Assembly (NCBI RefSeq): GCF_038002825.1
Contig: NZ_JBBODF010000001.1
Location: 2,108,001 to 2,172,000, forward strand
Reading direction: 5' to 3'
Length of the DNA: 64,000 bases
Source of the DNA: Paenibacillus sp. FSL H8-0048
GTDB lineage: Bacteria > Bacillota > Bacilli > Paenibacillales > Paenibacillaceae
This document shows, piece by piece, positions 16,878 through 26,162 of the stretch. The stretch's first letter is position 1. The number at the start of each line of letters is the position of its first letter. The position numbers and the translations under genes are program-made. The notes under the pieces were generated by a model, which saw only the letters and a list, made by a program, of their open reading frames with translations, was not told the DNA's origin and searched no databases.

Positions 16878-18578
16878 ATGCAGCAAATGAAATTCTCAGA
16901 ATATGTATACAAACGCCCGGATGTGGAGCAATTCAAGCAAGAGTTCACCACTCTGCTGAAGGACCTGGAGACAGGCAATCTGGAGGAGCAAAAGGCTGCC
17001 GTGGCAGCCATCAATAAGCTGCGCAGCCGCTTCGATACGATGGAGACCCTCGTGAGTGTCCGCCACTCCATCAATACGGAGGATGCATTCTACAAGGCAG
17101 AGCAGGATTATATGGACGAGACCGGACCGGTGATCCAGGAGTACATCACGGATTATTACAGAGCCCTTGTCAACTCCAAGTACAGAGCCGAGTTCGAGCA
17201 GGAATGGGGAACACAGCTCCTAAGCCTGGCCGAGATCTCACTGCGTACCTTCAGCCCTGAAGTCATTGAAGATCTGCAGCTGGAGAATAAGCTGTCTTCC
17301 GAATATTCCCAATTGATCGCGTCCGCCAAAATCATGTTCCAGGGCGAAGAACGCACCCTGGCACAGCTGATTCCGTTCGATTCTTCCACGGACCGTGAAG
17401 TCCGCAAAGGTGTGTTCGAGGCCCGTAATGCCTTCATGGCAGAGCATGAACCCGAATTCGACCGGATCTATGACGAGCTGGTGAAGGTCCGGGCAGGAAT
17501 TGCTGCCAAGCTGGGCTACAAGAGCTTCGTGGAGCTCGGGTATGACCGGATGGGACGTACCGATTACAATGCTGAGATGGTGGCGGGCTTCCGCAAGCAG
17601 GTGCATGAGCATATCGTGCCGGTTGCGGGGAAGCTGAAGCAGCGTCAGCGCGAACGCCTTCAGCTGGACGGCCTGAAATTTTATGATGAAGGCATTAAAT
17701 TTAATTCCGGCAACGCTACCCCTAAGGGAGACCCGGACTGGATCGTGGCGAATGGTGCTAAGATGTATCAGGAGATGTCCCCGCAGACGGGTGAATTCTT
17801 CACCTTCATGCAGGAGAACGGGCTGATGGATCTGGTCAGCAAAAAAGGCAAGGAATTCGGCGGCTACTGCACCTTCTTCAGCGACTACCGTGCTCCGTTT
17901 ATTTTCTCCAATTTCAATGGAACCGCCGGGGATATCGATGTGCTGACCCATGAGGTAGGGCATGCGTTCCAGGTGTATTCCAGCCGGAATATGGAGGTCC
18001 CTGAATATGCGTTCCCGACCTCTGAAGCCGCTGAGATTCATTCGATGAGTATGGAGTTCTTCGCCTGGCCATGGATGGATCTGTTCTTCAAGGAGGAGGC
18101 GGACAAGTACCGCTTCAACCATCTGGCGGACAGTCTGGAGTTCATTCCTTACGGCGTATCAGTCGATGAATTCCAGCATTTTGTGTACGAGCATCCGGAA
18201 GCTACGCCGCAGCAGCGCAAACAGGCTTGGCGGGACATTGAACGGAAATACCTGCCGCACCGTGATTATGACGGCAATGCTTATCTGGAACAAGGCGGCT
18301 TCTGGCACAAGCAGGCCCATATCTTCCGCTCCCCGTTCTACTATATCGACTATACCCTGGCCCAGCTCTGCGCCTTCCAGTTCTGGAAACGCTCGAACGA
18401 GGACTTCACCTCGGCCTGGCCGGATTATCTGAAGCTCTGCCAGGCCGGAGGCAGCCGCTCCTTCACGGAGCTGGTGAAGCTTGCCGGATTAACCTCCCCG
18501 TTCGAGGATGGCTGCATCGGCTCCGTGATCGGTGAGATTGAGGGCTGGCTGAACAGCATAGATGATAAGGCGCTGTAG
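16878..18578 (+). CDS. M3-family oligoendopeptidase (PepF-like)
   Basis: 566 residues, cytosolic zinc metallopeptidase that cuts short peptides. The zinc-binding HExxH is H358-E-V-G-H362 in DVLTHEVGHAFQVYSS, with the downstream Glu in SEAAEIHSMSMEFFAWPWMD as third ligand. The N-terminal helical region is typical of M3 enzymes. The length fits the M3 family oligoendopeptidase subgroup seen in Bacilli. AGAAAGGATGCG precedes ATG 16878; ATG 16887 is an alternative. Likely role is turnover of peptides taken up or generated in the cell. Single-gene unit. Confidence 0.9.
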   Translation: MQQMKFSEYVYKRPDVEQFKQEFTTLLKDLETGNLEEQKAAVAAINKLRSRFDTMETLVSVRHSINTEDAFYKAEQDYMDETGPVIQEYITDYYRALVNSKYRAEFEQEWGTQLLSLAEISLRTFSPEVIEDLQLENKLSSEYSQLIASAKIMFQGEERTLAQLIPFDSSTDREVRKGVFEARNAFMAEHEPEFDRIYDELVKVRAGIAAKLGYKSFVELGYDRMGRTDYNAEMVAGFRKQVHEHIVPVAGKLKQRQRERLQLDGLKFYDEGIKFNSGNATPKGDPDWIVANGAKMYQEMSPQTGEFFTFMQENGLMDLVSKKGKEFGGYCTFFSDYRAPFIFSNFNGTAGDIDVLTHEVGHAFQVYSSRNMEVPEYAFPTSEAAEIHSMSMEFFAWPWMDLFFKEEADKYRFNHLADSLEFIPYGVSVDEFQHFVYEHPEATPQQRKQAWRDIERKYLPHRDYDGNAYLEQGGFWHKQAHIFRSPFYYIDYTLAQLCAFQFWKRSNEDFTSAWPDYLKLCQAGGSRSFTELVKLAGLTSPFEDGCIGSVIGEIEGWLNSIDDKAL

Positions 18579-18655
18579 GCCCCTGGGAGTAGTCCAGCAT
18601 TCACTTCATGCTTCCGGTAACAGGATTTGCGACTAGGCTGCGACTTGCTAAGTGT

Positions 18656-18834
18656 AGTTTGTACAACTAAAGCGAGCTTCATTTGAGCTACGGAAGCCTT
18701 AGTTGTATTCTCTGCACTTATAAATTCAGTTTTATTGAAAAATGTAGCTCAGCCATGTTTTTAGTTGTACAGACTGCAGCTATCCCTGCAAATCCGCCTT
18801 TTCTCCGGTTTTTAACTGTTCCAAATACAACTAA
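18656..18834. repeat. TTAGTTGTA repeat cluster
   Basis: The 9-mer TTAGTTGTA occurs at 18699-18707 and 18761-18769, its complement TACAACTAA at 18826-18834, and a palindromic variant around 18656-18670 (AGTTTGTACAACT). The first two direct copies share the longer pattern TTAGTTGTA-N4-CTGCA. Spacing is 62-65 bases. The cluster fills the gap between convergent genes (pepF-like end 18578, DUF1801 end 18898); I see no gene in it. Confidence 0.6.
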
Positions 18835-18897
18835 ATTCTTTTCGCACCAAGCCCTAATGTCTGATCGGGGCTTGTTTGCGTGCTGCTGGCTAACCGC

Positions 18898-19314
18898 TTA
18901 CTTCTTCTTCCCTTTCTCTGCGGCCTGCTGCTGATTCTCCTCCACTCTGAATTTGACGATTCTGGTAATGAGATCGTATGGGAGCGGCTCCTTGATGGGG
19001 AACTGTACCGACCCTTTAGCCCCTTTATACTGCGCCAGCTCCTCCTTGAAGGCTTCGATCCCGCTGGGTGCCGGATAGAAACCGATGTGCGTCTTGTAGG
19101 CGGCAAAATGCACCAGATTCTTATGCAGGAACCAGGTCGGCATCTGGTAGCTGATCTTCTCCACTGCCTCCGGCGCAGCTTCCGAAATAACCTTACGCAA
19201 GCTCTGCAGAAGCTCCTGAACCTCCGGCGCAAAGTCCGCAATATACTGGTCAACCGATTCATAGGTTACTTTACTCTTGTCCACTTCGGCTTCATCTCCC
19301 TTGGGCTGGTTCAT
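18898..19314 (-). CDS. DUF1801 (YdhG-like) small protein
   Basis: 138 residues. TYESVDQYIADFAPEVQELLQSLRKVISEAAPEAVEKISYQMPTWFLHKNLVHFAAYKTHIGFYPAPSGIEAF is the DUF1801 pattern, a frataxin/YjbR-like fold related to YdhG proteins. The tail is Gln/Lys rich. Function is unproven; some relatives are described as iron-chaperone-like. No strong Shine-Dalgarno precedes ATG 19314, so the start could be a few codons in. Confidence 0.8.
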   Translation of the reverse strand: MNQPKGDEAEVDKSKVTYESVDQYIADFAPEVQELLQSLRKVISEAAPEAVEKISYQMPTWFLHKNLVHFAAYKTHIGFYPAPSGIEAFKEELAQYKGAKGSVQFPIKEPLPYDLITRIVKFRVEENQQQAAEKGKKK

Positions 19315-19386
19315 AGGCGTAGTTAGCTAAGCCCAACTTATATGTAGCACACAGCTTTTCAAAATTCAAATTGTAATGCGTAAGCG

Positions 19387-20319
19387 TCATGATTCCTTCG
19401 TCCTCCCGGCATAGAACCTCAAATATTCGTCCATATGGCTCTTCCAATAGTCCCCGTCATGCTGCCCTGCTCTGAGATGATATTCCACCGGCACGCCCTT
19501 CCCCTTAAGCAGAGTATACAGCCGCTCCGTGCCTTCATAGAACCGGTAGCTGTCCTCCGCCCCGCAGTCCAGGTAGATACTCAAGTTCGATAAGTCTCTG
19601 TTCTGCGCCAAAAGAAGCGGATCACGCTCCTGCCGCAGCGCCTCCGTCGGATAGAGAAACTGGACCAGACCGTTCTCGCCTCCGGCAAGAGACCAGTCAT
19701 CCAGGAACAGCGCCGGGCTATGCCCGCCAACCCTGCTGTAGACATCACTATGCAAGAACGCCGAATGCAGACCGATAAAACCGCCCATCGAGATGCCGCC
19801 AATATAGCGGGAACCGCGCTCAGCCAGAGTGTTGAAATGCGTATCTGTATACTTCACAACATCTTCGACCAAATAATCCTCATACCGTTCACCGCTTGGC
19901 GATGCGGGATTACCCGGATTAGCTACAGCATTCAGCCCATAGCTGTTGTCCATCTGTGGAGCGACGATAATGAGCGGCTCGATCTGACCAGCCTCAATCA
20001 GTCGTTCTGCATTCTGCTGAATATCCAGCCCGCCCCACATATCTGTTTCTTTGCTGCCATAGCCATGGATGAAATAGAGCACCGGATAACGCTTAGACGC
20101 ATTGTACCCTGTAGGAAGATAGACACTGAGCCGCATCTCCCGGTCCAGGGCCTTACTGTGAAAAACCAGATTCTGAACGCCTGGGCTTTGCAGCGGTACC
20201 GTCCCAACCTTGTCTGCCGCCTCTTCAGGCGCTTTGCCTGAGTTCTGTGAACAACCTCCCAGCACTATACACAGTATGATAAGAAACAGATACAGCCTGA
20301 AGCCTTGAGAACCCCTCAT
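19387..20319 (-). CDS. Lipoprotein esterase, alpha/beta hydrolase (esterase D-like)
   Basis: 310 residues. Signal with lipobox (LYLFLIILCIVLGGCS) implies a lipid-anchored extracellular protein. The hydrolase domain is of the PF00756 type: HGYGSKETDMW oxyanion region, nucleophile S177 in GGISMGGFIGLHS, Asp in LDCGAEDSYRFYEG and His in HLRAGQHDGDYWKSHMDEYLRFY. Such proteins release formyl, acyl or feruloyl/enterobactin-type esters; the substrate is open. I chose ATG 20319 because GGGGAGGCGG precedes it and the signal starts there; the longest frame (20379) adds a hydrophilic segment in front. Confidence 0.87.
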   Translation of the reverse strand: MRGSQGFRLYLFLIILCIVLGGCSQNSGKAPEEAADKVGTVPLQSPGVQNLVFHSKALDREMRLSVYLPTGYNASKRYPVLYFIHGYGSKETDMWGGLDIQQNAERLIEAGQIEPLIIVAPQMDNSYGLNAVANPGNPASPSGERYEDYLVEDVVKYTDTHFNTLAERGSRYIGGISMGGFIGLHSAFLHSDVYSRVGGHSPALFLDDWSLAGGENGLVQFLYPTEALRQERDPLLLAQNRDLSNLSIYLDCGAEDSYRFYEGTERLYTLLKGKGVPVEYHLRAGQHDGDYWKSHMDEYLRFYAGRTKES

Positions 20320-20573
20320 ACCGACCGCCTCCCCTTCTCCGCCACAATCGTAGCGCTTACAATTAACAGTAACACACATCTGGATATTTATAGTAGTACA
20401 ATTATGCCGCTTGGCTGTTCCCTCCTACTGGTTGGCCTAACTTATATATGTTTTAATAAAAATCAATCGTTTTTGCGGTCTGCTCCGTCTTACTTATGAA
20501 AACATATTTCGAGGACGACTTCTTCCATAGACCAACACACAAGGAAGAGGGGATGGTGAATGGGGGGAAGACA

Positions 20574-21065
20574 ATGAACAAAGCCAATACAGCAGATCTG
20601 GCGCTGATGGATGAAGAGATGTTCTATGAGCGGCTGGCAAGTGAGCACCGCAAACTGTATGCGCTCGCGTACAGCTATCTGCGCTCAGAAGCAGATGCCC
20701 TGGAAGCGGTGCAAGAAGCCTCGTGCCGGGCCTGGATGAAGCGCAAACAGCTCAAGAATGAGCAGGCCTTCACACCATGGCTGCTCCGGATTACCATCAA
20801 CTGCTGCATGGATGAGCTAAGGCGTAAAAAACGTGTGGTGCTGACAGAGAAGCTGGAGGAGGAGCCCCAGGAGATGAGGAGCAGCGACCGTCTCGATCTG
20901 GAGCGGGCCATGAGCCGGCTAAAGCCGAAATACCGGCATGCAGTGATGCTCAAATATTACCAGGATATGACGACCGGCGAGATTGCCAAGGTACTGAATA
21001 AGCCCGAAGGCACGATCAAAACCTGGATGCGTCAAGGACTCATGCAGTTGCGGAAATATCTGTGA
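20574..21065 (+). CDS. ECF-type RNA polymerase sigma factor
   Basis: 163 residues. Region 2: LYALAYSYLRSEADALEAVQEASCRAWMKRKQLKNEQAFTPWLLRITINCCMDELRRKKR; region 4: LKPKYRHAVMLKYYQDMTTGEIAKVLNKPEGTIKTWMRQGLMQLRKYL. That is a compact SigV/SigW-class ECF factor. ATG 20574 follows a GGGGGG run; ATG 20553 with GGAAGAGGGG is an alternative. Its stop lies just before the start of the putative anti-sigma gene, so the two should be coupled and co-expressed. Confidence 0.88.
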   Translation: MNKANTADLALMDEEMFYERLASEHRKLYALAYSYLRSEADALEAVQEASCRAWMKRKQLKNEQAFTPWLLRITINCCMDELRRKKRVVLTEKLEEEPQEMRSSDRLDLERAMSRLKPKYRHAVMLKYYQDMTTGEIAKVLNKPEGTIKTWMRQGLMQLRKYL

Positions 21066-21085
21066 GTAAACAGGAGGTGACAGAA

Positions 21086-22606
21086 ATGTTAGAAAAAGAA
21101 GAGCGTGTCCTGAAACAGGACGCCCAGGAGGTCCAGCTTCATGCAGAGGAGATTCAGGAAATGAAAATTTATAAAGCCATGCGCAGTGGAATGGCGCAAG
21201 GGAACAAACGCAGCAAACGGCGTTTCTATTCCTATGGGGCCGGCGCCGTATTAGCTGCGGCCGCAGTCATTTTTGTGATTGTCTCATCCTTCGGCTTGCC
21301 AGCCGGAGGTACGGACGGTTCCGTCCTCGGCGGTTCAGTGCAGACGGCCAGCACCACAAGCTGGAATGATTTTGCAGACTATCGCAAACAGCCATTAACA
21401 AACCGGCTGGTTGGCGGCATCCTGGAACGAAATCTGGTAAAGCCGGTGCGTCAAAGCGCAACAAACAATGGATACCGCATGGATGTGGATGGCGCTGTCA
21501 CGGATGGCCGTAAAGTGTATATCCTCTTCAATGTACACAACGGTACGGATAAAGAAGTTACTCCTGCGGATACGAAAATTCAATTCGGTGATTATGAGGT
21601 TCCATATCCGCATCGGGGCGCAGCCCTGGAGTTAGTATACAGTGGCGAATCCAGAATTCAGCCCGGTGAAGACAAGCGTTTTATTTATTCCACTAACTAT
21701 CCGGCTGCCATCACTGATTCCAAGGAGGTGAAGTTCACTCTAATTCTCACCGGAACATCCGACCAGGCGCTCACTTCCAGCAGCAACAAGTACCGGACCA
21801 GCCTGGAGGTATCGTTTGAGCTTGACCCGGACGGATTCAAAGACCAGGTGCGCACACTCCCTGTGAATCGCACGCTTACAGTGGACGGTCAACAGATCAA
21901 AGTACGCCAAGTACAGTATACTCCGTTCAATACTTATGTCGATCTGGAGTATGACAAGGCGAACACCAAACAGATTTTCAGCCTGCTGAATCCTGTTCTG
22001 ATTACAACAACCGGGAGTCAATCCGAGAAATTGGTTTATCCGGGCAGAATCACGGCCGATAATTCTGAAGTGCACAAAGACCACTCGCAGGCAACGCTTG
22101 TATTCAAGCATACCGGGCTTAACCAGCCGGACTCTGCCACGCTGAAGATTGCCGGCATCTCGGCTCTGGAGCCGGACCGTATGAAATTTGTGGTCGATCT
22201 GAACAAACAACAAGTGATTGAAGCACCGACCAACGATTGGGAAATAGTCACCTCCAAACAAGAGCATAATGCAACAGCAGAAGAGATTCTGCTCCGGCGC
22301 AAAGTGACCGAACTGTTTTATTATACTGATTCGCAAGGGGCAGTACAGGCGGAATACATCGGCGTAGGACTGGCCGACAAATTCACCGATGCGGACGGCC
22401 AGGTGCATGATAGAACCAATCGGGAAACGCCACTTGTCAATTTTGGCGGCACCTCGATCTCTAGAGATGGTACGGGAACCGGTGAGATGAGTTTATCTTT
22501 TGACAGTCAAGCTGCAGATTACCCGCAGCCGCTTACCCTACCGGTAACGCGAGTTTGGAATCCAATTATGGAGACGCAAAGTATCGAGCTGTTCTCAAAG
22601 AAATAG
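21086..22606 (+). CDS. Putative anti-sigma factor with DUF4179-like domain
   Basis: 506 residues. A cytosolic N-terminus (about 50 residues, charged, expected to hold the sigma factor), one membrane span (YSYGAGAVLAAAAVIFVIVSS), and a large external beta-rich domain with ILERNLVKPVRQSATNNGYRMDVDGAVTDGRKVYILFNV, the DUF4179 pattern, then a DUF5643-like part. The best start is ATG 21086 after AGGAGGTG (21072-21079); an in-frame GTG at 21062 overlaps the sigma stop. The external domain is the likely sensor of a surface signal. A strong terminator follows. Confidence 0.82.
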   Translation: MLEKEERVLKQDAQEVQLHAEEIQEMKIYKAMRSGMAQGNKRSKRRFYSYGAGAVLAAAAVIFVIVSSFGLPAGGTDGSVLGGSVQTASTTSWNDFADYRKQPLTNRLVGGILERNLVKPVRQSATNNGYRMDVDGAVTDGRKVYILFNVHNGTDKEVTPADTKIQFGDYEVPYPHRGAALELVYSGESRIQPGEDKRFIYSTNYPAAITDSKEVKFTLILTGTSDQALTSSSNKYRTSLEVSFELDPDGFKDQVRTLPVNRTLTVDGQQIKVRQVQYTPFNTYVDLEYDKANTKQIFSLLNPVLITTTGSQSEKLVYPGRITADNSEVHKDHSQATLVFKHTGLNQPDSATLKIAGISALEPDRMKFVVDLNKQQVIEAPTNDWEIVTSKQEHNATAEEILLRRKVTELFYYTDSQGAVQAEYIGVGLADKFTDADGQVHDRTNRETPLVNFGGTSISRDGTGTGEMSLSFDSQAADYPQPLTLPVTRVWNPIMETQSIELFSKK

Positions 22607-22615
22607 AATACAGCA

Positions 22616-22662
22616 AGAAGCCCCGCCCAGCCGACAGGCTTGCGGGGCTTCTCCTTTTCTTA
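22616..22662. terminator. Bidirectional terminator between anti-sigma and glucanase genes
   Basis: Perfect 11-bp stem AGAAGCCCCGC (22616-22626) / GCGGGGCTTCT (22642-22652) followed by CCTTTTCTT on plus. It lies between convergent genes. Confidence 0.85.
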
Positions 22663-22686
22663 AGCGCTGCTTCGCCAGCTCACTCC

Positions 22687-23928
22687 CTAATTAATTTTGA
22701 TGAACTGCCACTTTTGCGCATCGGTACCGTTGTCCGTCCATTGCTGCACGACCGCACCGTCTGCTGTCGAGGAATTCGATACATCCATCGCCAGCCCGCT
22801 GGCCTTGGAGATCACTTTGTAATACCCGCCGCCGACATCGACGATCTTCCACCGCTGGGCGTTGCTGCCGTTGTCATTCGCCTGCTGGAGCTGGACTCCG
22901 CTGGCCGTGGAAGCGTTCGGCACATCGAGCAATTTTCCGCTATGCATCGCCGTAAGCTTGTAGAAGCCGTCTCCCGTGCTCTCCACTCTGAATTGCTGAT
23001 TGGCGGCGGTGTAATTGGTCCACTGATGCATTTTGGCACCGTCTGCTGTAGAGACATCTGTCACATCCAGCACCTTGCCGCTCGCCTTGTTCATCAAAGT
23101 GTAGATCCCGCCGCTGACAATGCCGCTTGTAGGAGCGCCCTCCTGGTACACCCGCACATAATCCACGAGCATCTGTGCCGGGAAGCTGGTGGACGCATTC
23201 GGAGCGCCCGGCCAGTTGCCGCCCACCGCGAGGTTCAAGAGCAGGAAGAACGGTTTCTGGAATTCCTCTGTATTGCCGGTTCCGTTCTCAATATAGAATT
23301 CATTGAACTGGTTGCCGTCCACGAACCATCTGATGTACTTCGAATCCCATTCCACACTGTATATATGGTATTGGGAGAAGTCCAGATTACCGGATACCCT
23401 TCCGAATTCGGCGTGGCCGCCTGCATCCCAGTGTACCGTGCCGTTAACGGCAGCGTTATTGTTTACCCGCTCCATAATATCGATCTCACCGCAGGCCGGC
23501 CAGCCGGGCGGGGTGTTGATATTGGAGCCGAGCATCCAGAACGCAGGCCATAAGCCTTGGCCGGACGGCAGCTTGATTCTGGCTTCGATTTTGCCGTATG
23601 TGAAATTCTTAAGCCCCTGCGTCTTGATCCGCGCCGAGGTATAGTTCATGCCTTCATAGGATTCTTTCTGCGCAGTAATAACCAGATTGCCGCCGGTCAC
23701 CTTCAGATTCTGTGAACGGTTGGTATAGTATTGCAATTCATTGTTGCCCCAGCCTCCGGTGCCTGTGCCAATCTCGGCTGTCCAGTTCCCCGTATTGAGG
23801 GAAGATCCGTCGAACTCGTCGCTCCAGGCCAGATTCCAGGTTGCTGCGCTTGCGCTCCCTGCAGGGACCAGTGCGATTAATAATGTGAACAGCATGAACA
23901 AGCTTAAGACTTTACCTCTTTTAAACAT
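22687..23928 (-). CDS. Secreted GH16 beta-glucanase with ricin-type lectin domain
   Basis: 413 residues. Signal peptide (MFKRGKVLSLFMLFTLLIALVPAGSASA), then a GH16 laminarinase-type catalytic domain, residues about 30-265, with the E-I-D-I-M-E motif (E148 nucleophile, E153 acid/base) and WPAFWMLG. Residues about 280-413 are a ricin B-like beta-trefoil with three QxW-type repeats (GKVLDV...QQFRV, GKLLDVPN...AQRWKI, GLAMDVSN...AQKWQF) that bind sugar. It should cleave beta-1,3 or mixed-link glucans outside the cell. GAGGAGG precedes ATG 23928; a longer frame adds seven residues. Confidence 0.92.
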   Translation of the reverse strand: MFKRGKVLSLFMLFTLLIALVPAGSASAATWNLAWSDEFDGSSLNTGNWTAEIGTGTGGWGNNELQYYTNRSQNLKVTGGNLVITAQKESYEGMNYTSARIKTQGLKNFTYGKIEARIKLPSGQGLWPAFWMLGSNINTPPGWPACGEIDIMERVNNNAAVNGTVHWDAGGHAEFGRVSGNLDFSQYHIYSVEWDSKYIRWFVDGNQFNEFYIENGTGNTEEFQKPFFLLLNLAVGGNWPGAPNASTSFPAQMLVDYVRVYQEGAPTSGIVSGGIYTLMNKASGKVLDVTDVSTADGAKMHQWTNYTAANQQFRVESTGDGFYKLTAMHSGKLLDVPNASTASGVQLQQANDNGSNAQRWKIVDVGGGYYKVISKASGLAMDVSNSSTADGAVVQQWTDNGTDAQKWQFIKIN

Positions 23929-24167
23929 CTTCGTCCTCCTCTTTTGCATTTCGAAGTTGCCCTACTTATTTCAATGCACGCGTACGTTCGCGCAGTTGAA
24001 ACCTTACCCAACCGGTTTCGGACATGAATATGGCAGCGCCTTCTTCTGCTACATCCCATATATATCGCTTTTGCTTCCCGGAAGAACCAGAAATTTGACA
24101 ATTCAGCGAACCTGAGGGAAAGTGAAGGACTGTCCTTTCGGAAGACACCAGTAGAGCGGCAGGTTTA

Positions 24168-24230
24168 CATTATACATTTAGCCCCCGTTCCTTCCCGCTA
24201 GCGATTGTGTTCAGTTTTTCGCATACATTC
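24168..24230. repeat. Palindrome element C (one copy plus a half copy)
   Basis: GTGTTCAGTTTTTCGCATACATTCGG ends near 24230; a half element TTACATTATACATTTAGCCCCC ends about 51 bases before it. Same family as arrays A, B and D-F. The rest of the 23929-24288 gap should hold the promoter of the glucanase gene; a GAAACC...GGTTTC inverted repeat at about 23998-24019 lies there. No other gene is seen. Confidence 0.65.
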
Positions 24231-24288
24231 GGCCGGATTATCTCCACGCTATCGCATTGCTGTGCTACGTTGTCACCCCCGGCGCAGC

Positions 24289-24316
24289 AAAAAACCGCGC
24301 TCCAACAGAGGCGGTT
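24289..24316 (-). terminator. Terminator of the 24346-24993 gene
   Basis: AACCGC (24293-24298) / GCGGTT (24311-24316) with five to six T residues following on the minus strand. Confidence 0.65.
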
Positions 24317-24345
24317 CATGCTTTTACAAAGATAATGCCGTTGTA

Positions 24346-24993
24346 CTACTCGAGTCCGTGCTCTTCGCGGATCTTATACATCCCTTGCACGAGCAGCTCC
24401 GAAGGATCACGGTTAAGCTGCAGATGCGTCAGCAGCAGATGGAGCGGGATCGCGCATACGTTATTTCCGTCTGTGATGGCAGGGAAGCCTGCTTCAAAGA
24501 CCGGTCCATGCTCCTCGTTCCAGGCCAGTCCGGCATGCACCTGCTCCGGTGCGAACTCCTCCGTTACAGCGGCGATACACATCGGCACCAGCACGTTATC
24601 GACAGCAGCCTTGGCTTCCTCTTCACTGGCGAGCGGCTTAGGCATGGAGTTGCCTCCCTTGGTCTTCATCAGCTCGTGGAAGAAGGACGCCATCCAGATC
24701 TCCGGACTGTTGCCGGACTGGAACCGGGCAGCCAGCTCACGAAGGAAGAAGCCGCAGTAATAATCAGCGTTATCTTTATCCTTCACACGGAATACAAATA
24801 CCGGGCCGTAGTTGTCCAGGTTCAGCACCTGTCCTTCCACATCGCTGAAGCTCATTTTGAGCGCTACAATGCCGTTATGAAAAACAGCCTTGAGCAGCTC
24901 ATTCCAGTTCTCTTCGGTCATGGCCTTCTCGGCAGCTTCCGCTTCACCGTTCACCGGCTCATTCGTGGTCTCATTGGTTGTTTCGTTTGTCAT
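24346..24993 (-). CDS. Hypothetical protein with acidic Asn/Glu/Thr-rich start
   Basis: 215 residues from ATG 24993. Residues 2-13 are a short NETT repeat (TNETTNETTNEP), then an acidic linker and a globular alpha/beta part (WNELLKAVFHNGIVALKMSFSDVEGQVLNLDNYGPVFVFRVKDKDNADYYCGFFLREL...). No signal, membrane span or catalytic motif can be seen; probably cytosolic. I recognise no family. GGGGTGA lies about eight bases upstream of ATG 24993, which I prefer to the start at 25020. It has its own terminator. Confidence 0.7.
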   Translation of the reverse strand: MTNETTNETTNEPVNGEAEAAEKAMTEENWNELLKAVFHNGIVALKMSFSDVEGQVLNLDNYGPVFVFRVKDKDNADYYCGFFLRELAARFQSGNSPEIWMASFFHELMKTKGGNSMPKPLASEEEAKAAVDNVLVPMCIAAVTEEFAPEQVHAGLAWNEEHGPVFEAGFPAITDGNNVCAIPLHLLLTHLQLNRDPSELLVQGMYKIREEHGLE

Positions 24994-25168
24994 AGTTAAA
25001 TTCACCCCACTGTCTATCATACCATCCTATTGAACAAGGTAACATACCATATCTCTCAGGCGCAAATGGAAAGCTCTGCCGGACCCGGATGTATGTCCTT
25101 ATGCGCAAGTGCTATACTAGACAGGGTACAGTTACGATCTCATCTTGCAGAAGGGAATGACACTAACC

Positions 25169-26056
25169 ATGAATACCGAACAATTGGACCGGATTCACAC
25201 TGGCCTAGGCTTTATAGCTGCTCTGGACCAGAGCGGAGGAAGCACCCCCAAAGCGCTGCTGCAATACGGTATTAAGGAAGACCGTTATTCAGGGGACGAA
25301 GAGATGTACACCATGGTTCACAGCATGAGAACACGCATTATTCAGAGCCCCGCCTTTACAGGCGAGCATATTCTCGGTGCAATTCTGTTCGAGAACACGA
25401 TGGACCGCTTCATTGACGGGCAATATACCGCCGATTACCTGTGGGAGCAGAAGGGCATCGTGCCTTTTCTCAAAATAGACCAGGGACTGGCCGCTCCTGA
25501 GCACGGAGTCCAGCTTATGAAGCCTATTCCCGCCCTCGACGATCTGCTGAAGCGGGCTGTCAGCAAGCATATCTTCGGCACCAAAATGCGCTCCGTGATC
25601 CATGAGGCGAACCCGGAGGGTATCCGGCAGGCTGTTCAGCAGCAGTTCGGGCTGGCCCGGCAGATCGCCGCCTTCGGACTCGTTCCGATTATTGAACCTG
25701 AAGTAGATATCCTCAGCAAGGACAAGCAGGAATCAGAGCAATTGCTGAAACGGGAACTGGCCGCAAGCTTGTCTGAACTGCCAGATGGCGTGAAGGTCAT
25801 GCTCAAGCTGTCGATCCCGACAGAGGATAATCTATACAGTGAGCTCGCTGCAGATCCCCATGTAGTTCGGATCGTAGCCCTCTCAGGAGGGTATACCCAG
25901 GCAGAAGCCAACGGGAAGCTGGCCCGCCAGCATGGAGTGATTGCCAGCTTCTCCCGCGCCTTATCCCAGGGGCTCAGCGATCAGCAGACGGAAGAGGAAT
26001 TTAACAGCACCCTCGCTGCGTCAATCCAGGCCATCTATGAGGCTTCGATTACTTAA
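25169..26056 (+). CDS. fda: Class I fructose-bisphosphate aldolase
   Basis: 295 residues. Cleaves fructose 1,6-bisphosphate to dihydroxyacetone phosphate and glyceraldehyde 3-phosphate by a Lys Schiff base, in glycolysis/gluconeogenesis. The sequence follows the Staphylococcus-type Fda along its length: MNTEQLDRIHTGLGFIAALD, then SGGSTPKALLQYGI, GAILFENTMDR, KPIPALDDLLKRA, HIFGTKMRSVI, VPIIEPEVDI, VMLKLSIPTEDNLY (Schiff-base Lys region) and RVVALSGGY-like RIVALSGGYTQAEAN. ATG 25169 matches the family's N-terminus, although GAAGGGA is 13 bases away; in-frame starts at 25145 and 25157 are alternatives. Single gene. Confidence 0.93.
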   Translation: MNTEQLDRIHTGLGFIAALDQSGGSTPKALLQYGIKEDRYSGDEEMYTMVHSMRTRIIQSPAFTGEHILGAILFENTMDRFIDGQYTADYLWEQKGIVPFLKIDQGLAAPEHGVQLMKPIPALDDLLKRAVSKHIFGTKMRSVIHEANPEGIRQAVQQQFGLARQIAAFGLVPIIEPEVDILSKDKQESEQLLKRELAASLSELPDGVKVMLKLSIPTEDNLYSELAADPHVVRIVALSGGYTQAEANGKLARQHGVIASFSRALSQGLSDQQTEEEFNSTLAASIQAIYEASIT

Positions 26057-26105
26057 GTCCTCTAGCTCTCCGTCTGTTCGTTGGTTTCTTAGGTTGGCAG
26101 ACTTA

Positions 26106-26133
26106 AGCCCCCGAGCCATTAGGCCCGGGGGCT
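26106..26133. terminator. Hairpin between fda and the LLM oxidoreductase
   Basis: AGCCCCCG (26106-26113) / CGGGGGCT (26126-26133), perfect 8-bp stem between convergent genes. T tracts are weak. Confidence 0.5.
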
Positions 26134-26162
26134 GTTAGCCGTTGCCTAAGCCCGTAGCATCA

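Noticed and set aside
22555..23553. 332-aa plus-strand frame opposite the GH16 gene
   Set aside because: It starts inside the anti-sigma gene, runs across a terminator and is antisense to a clear GH16/ricin coding sequence.
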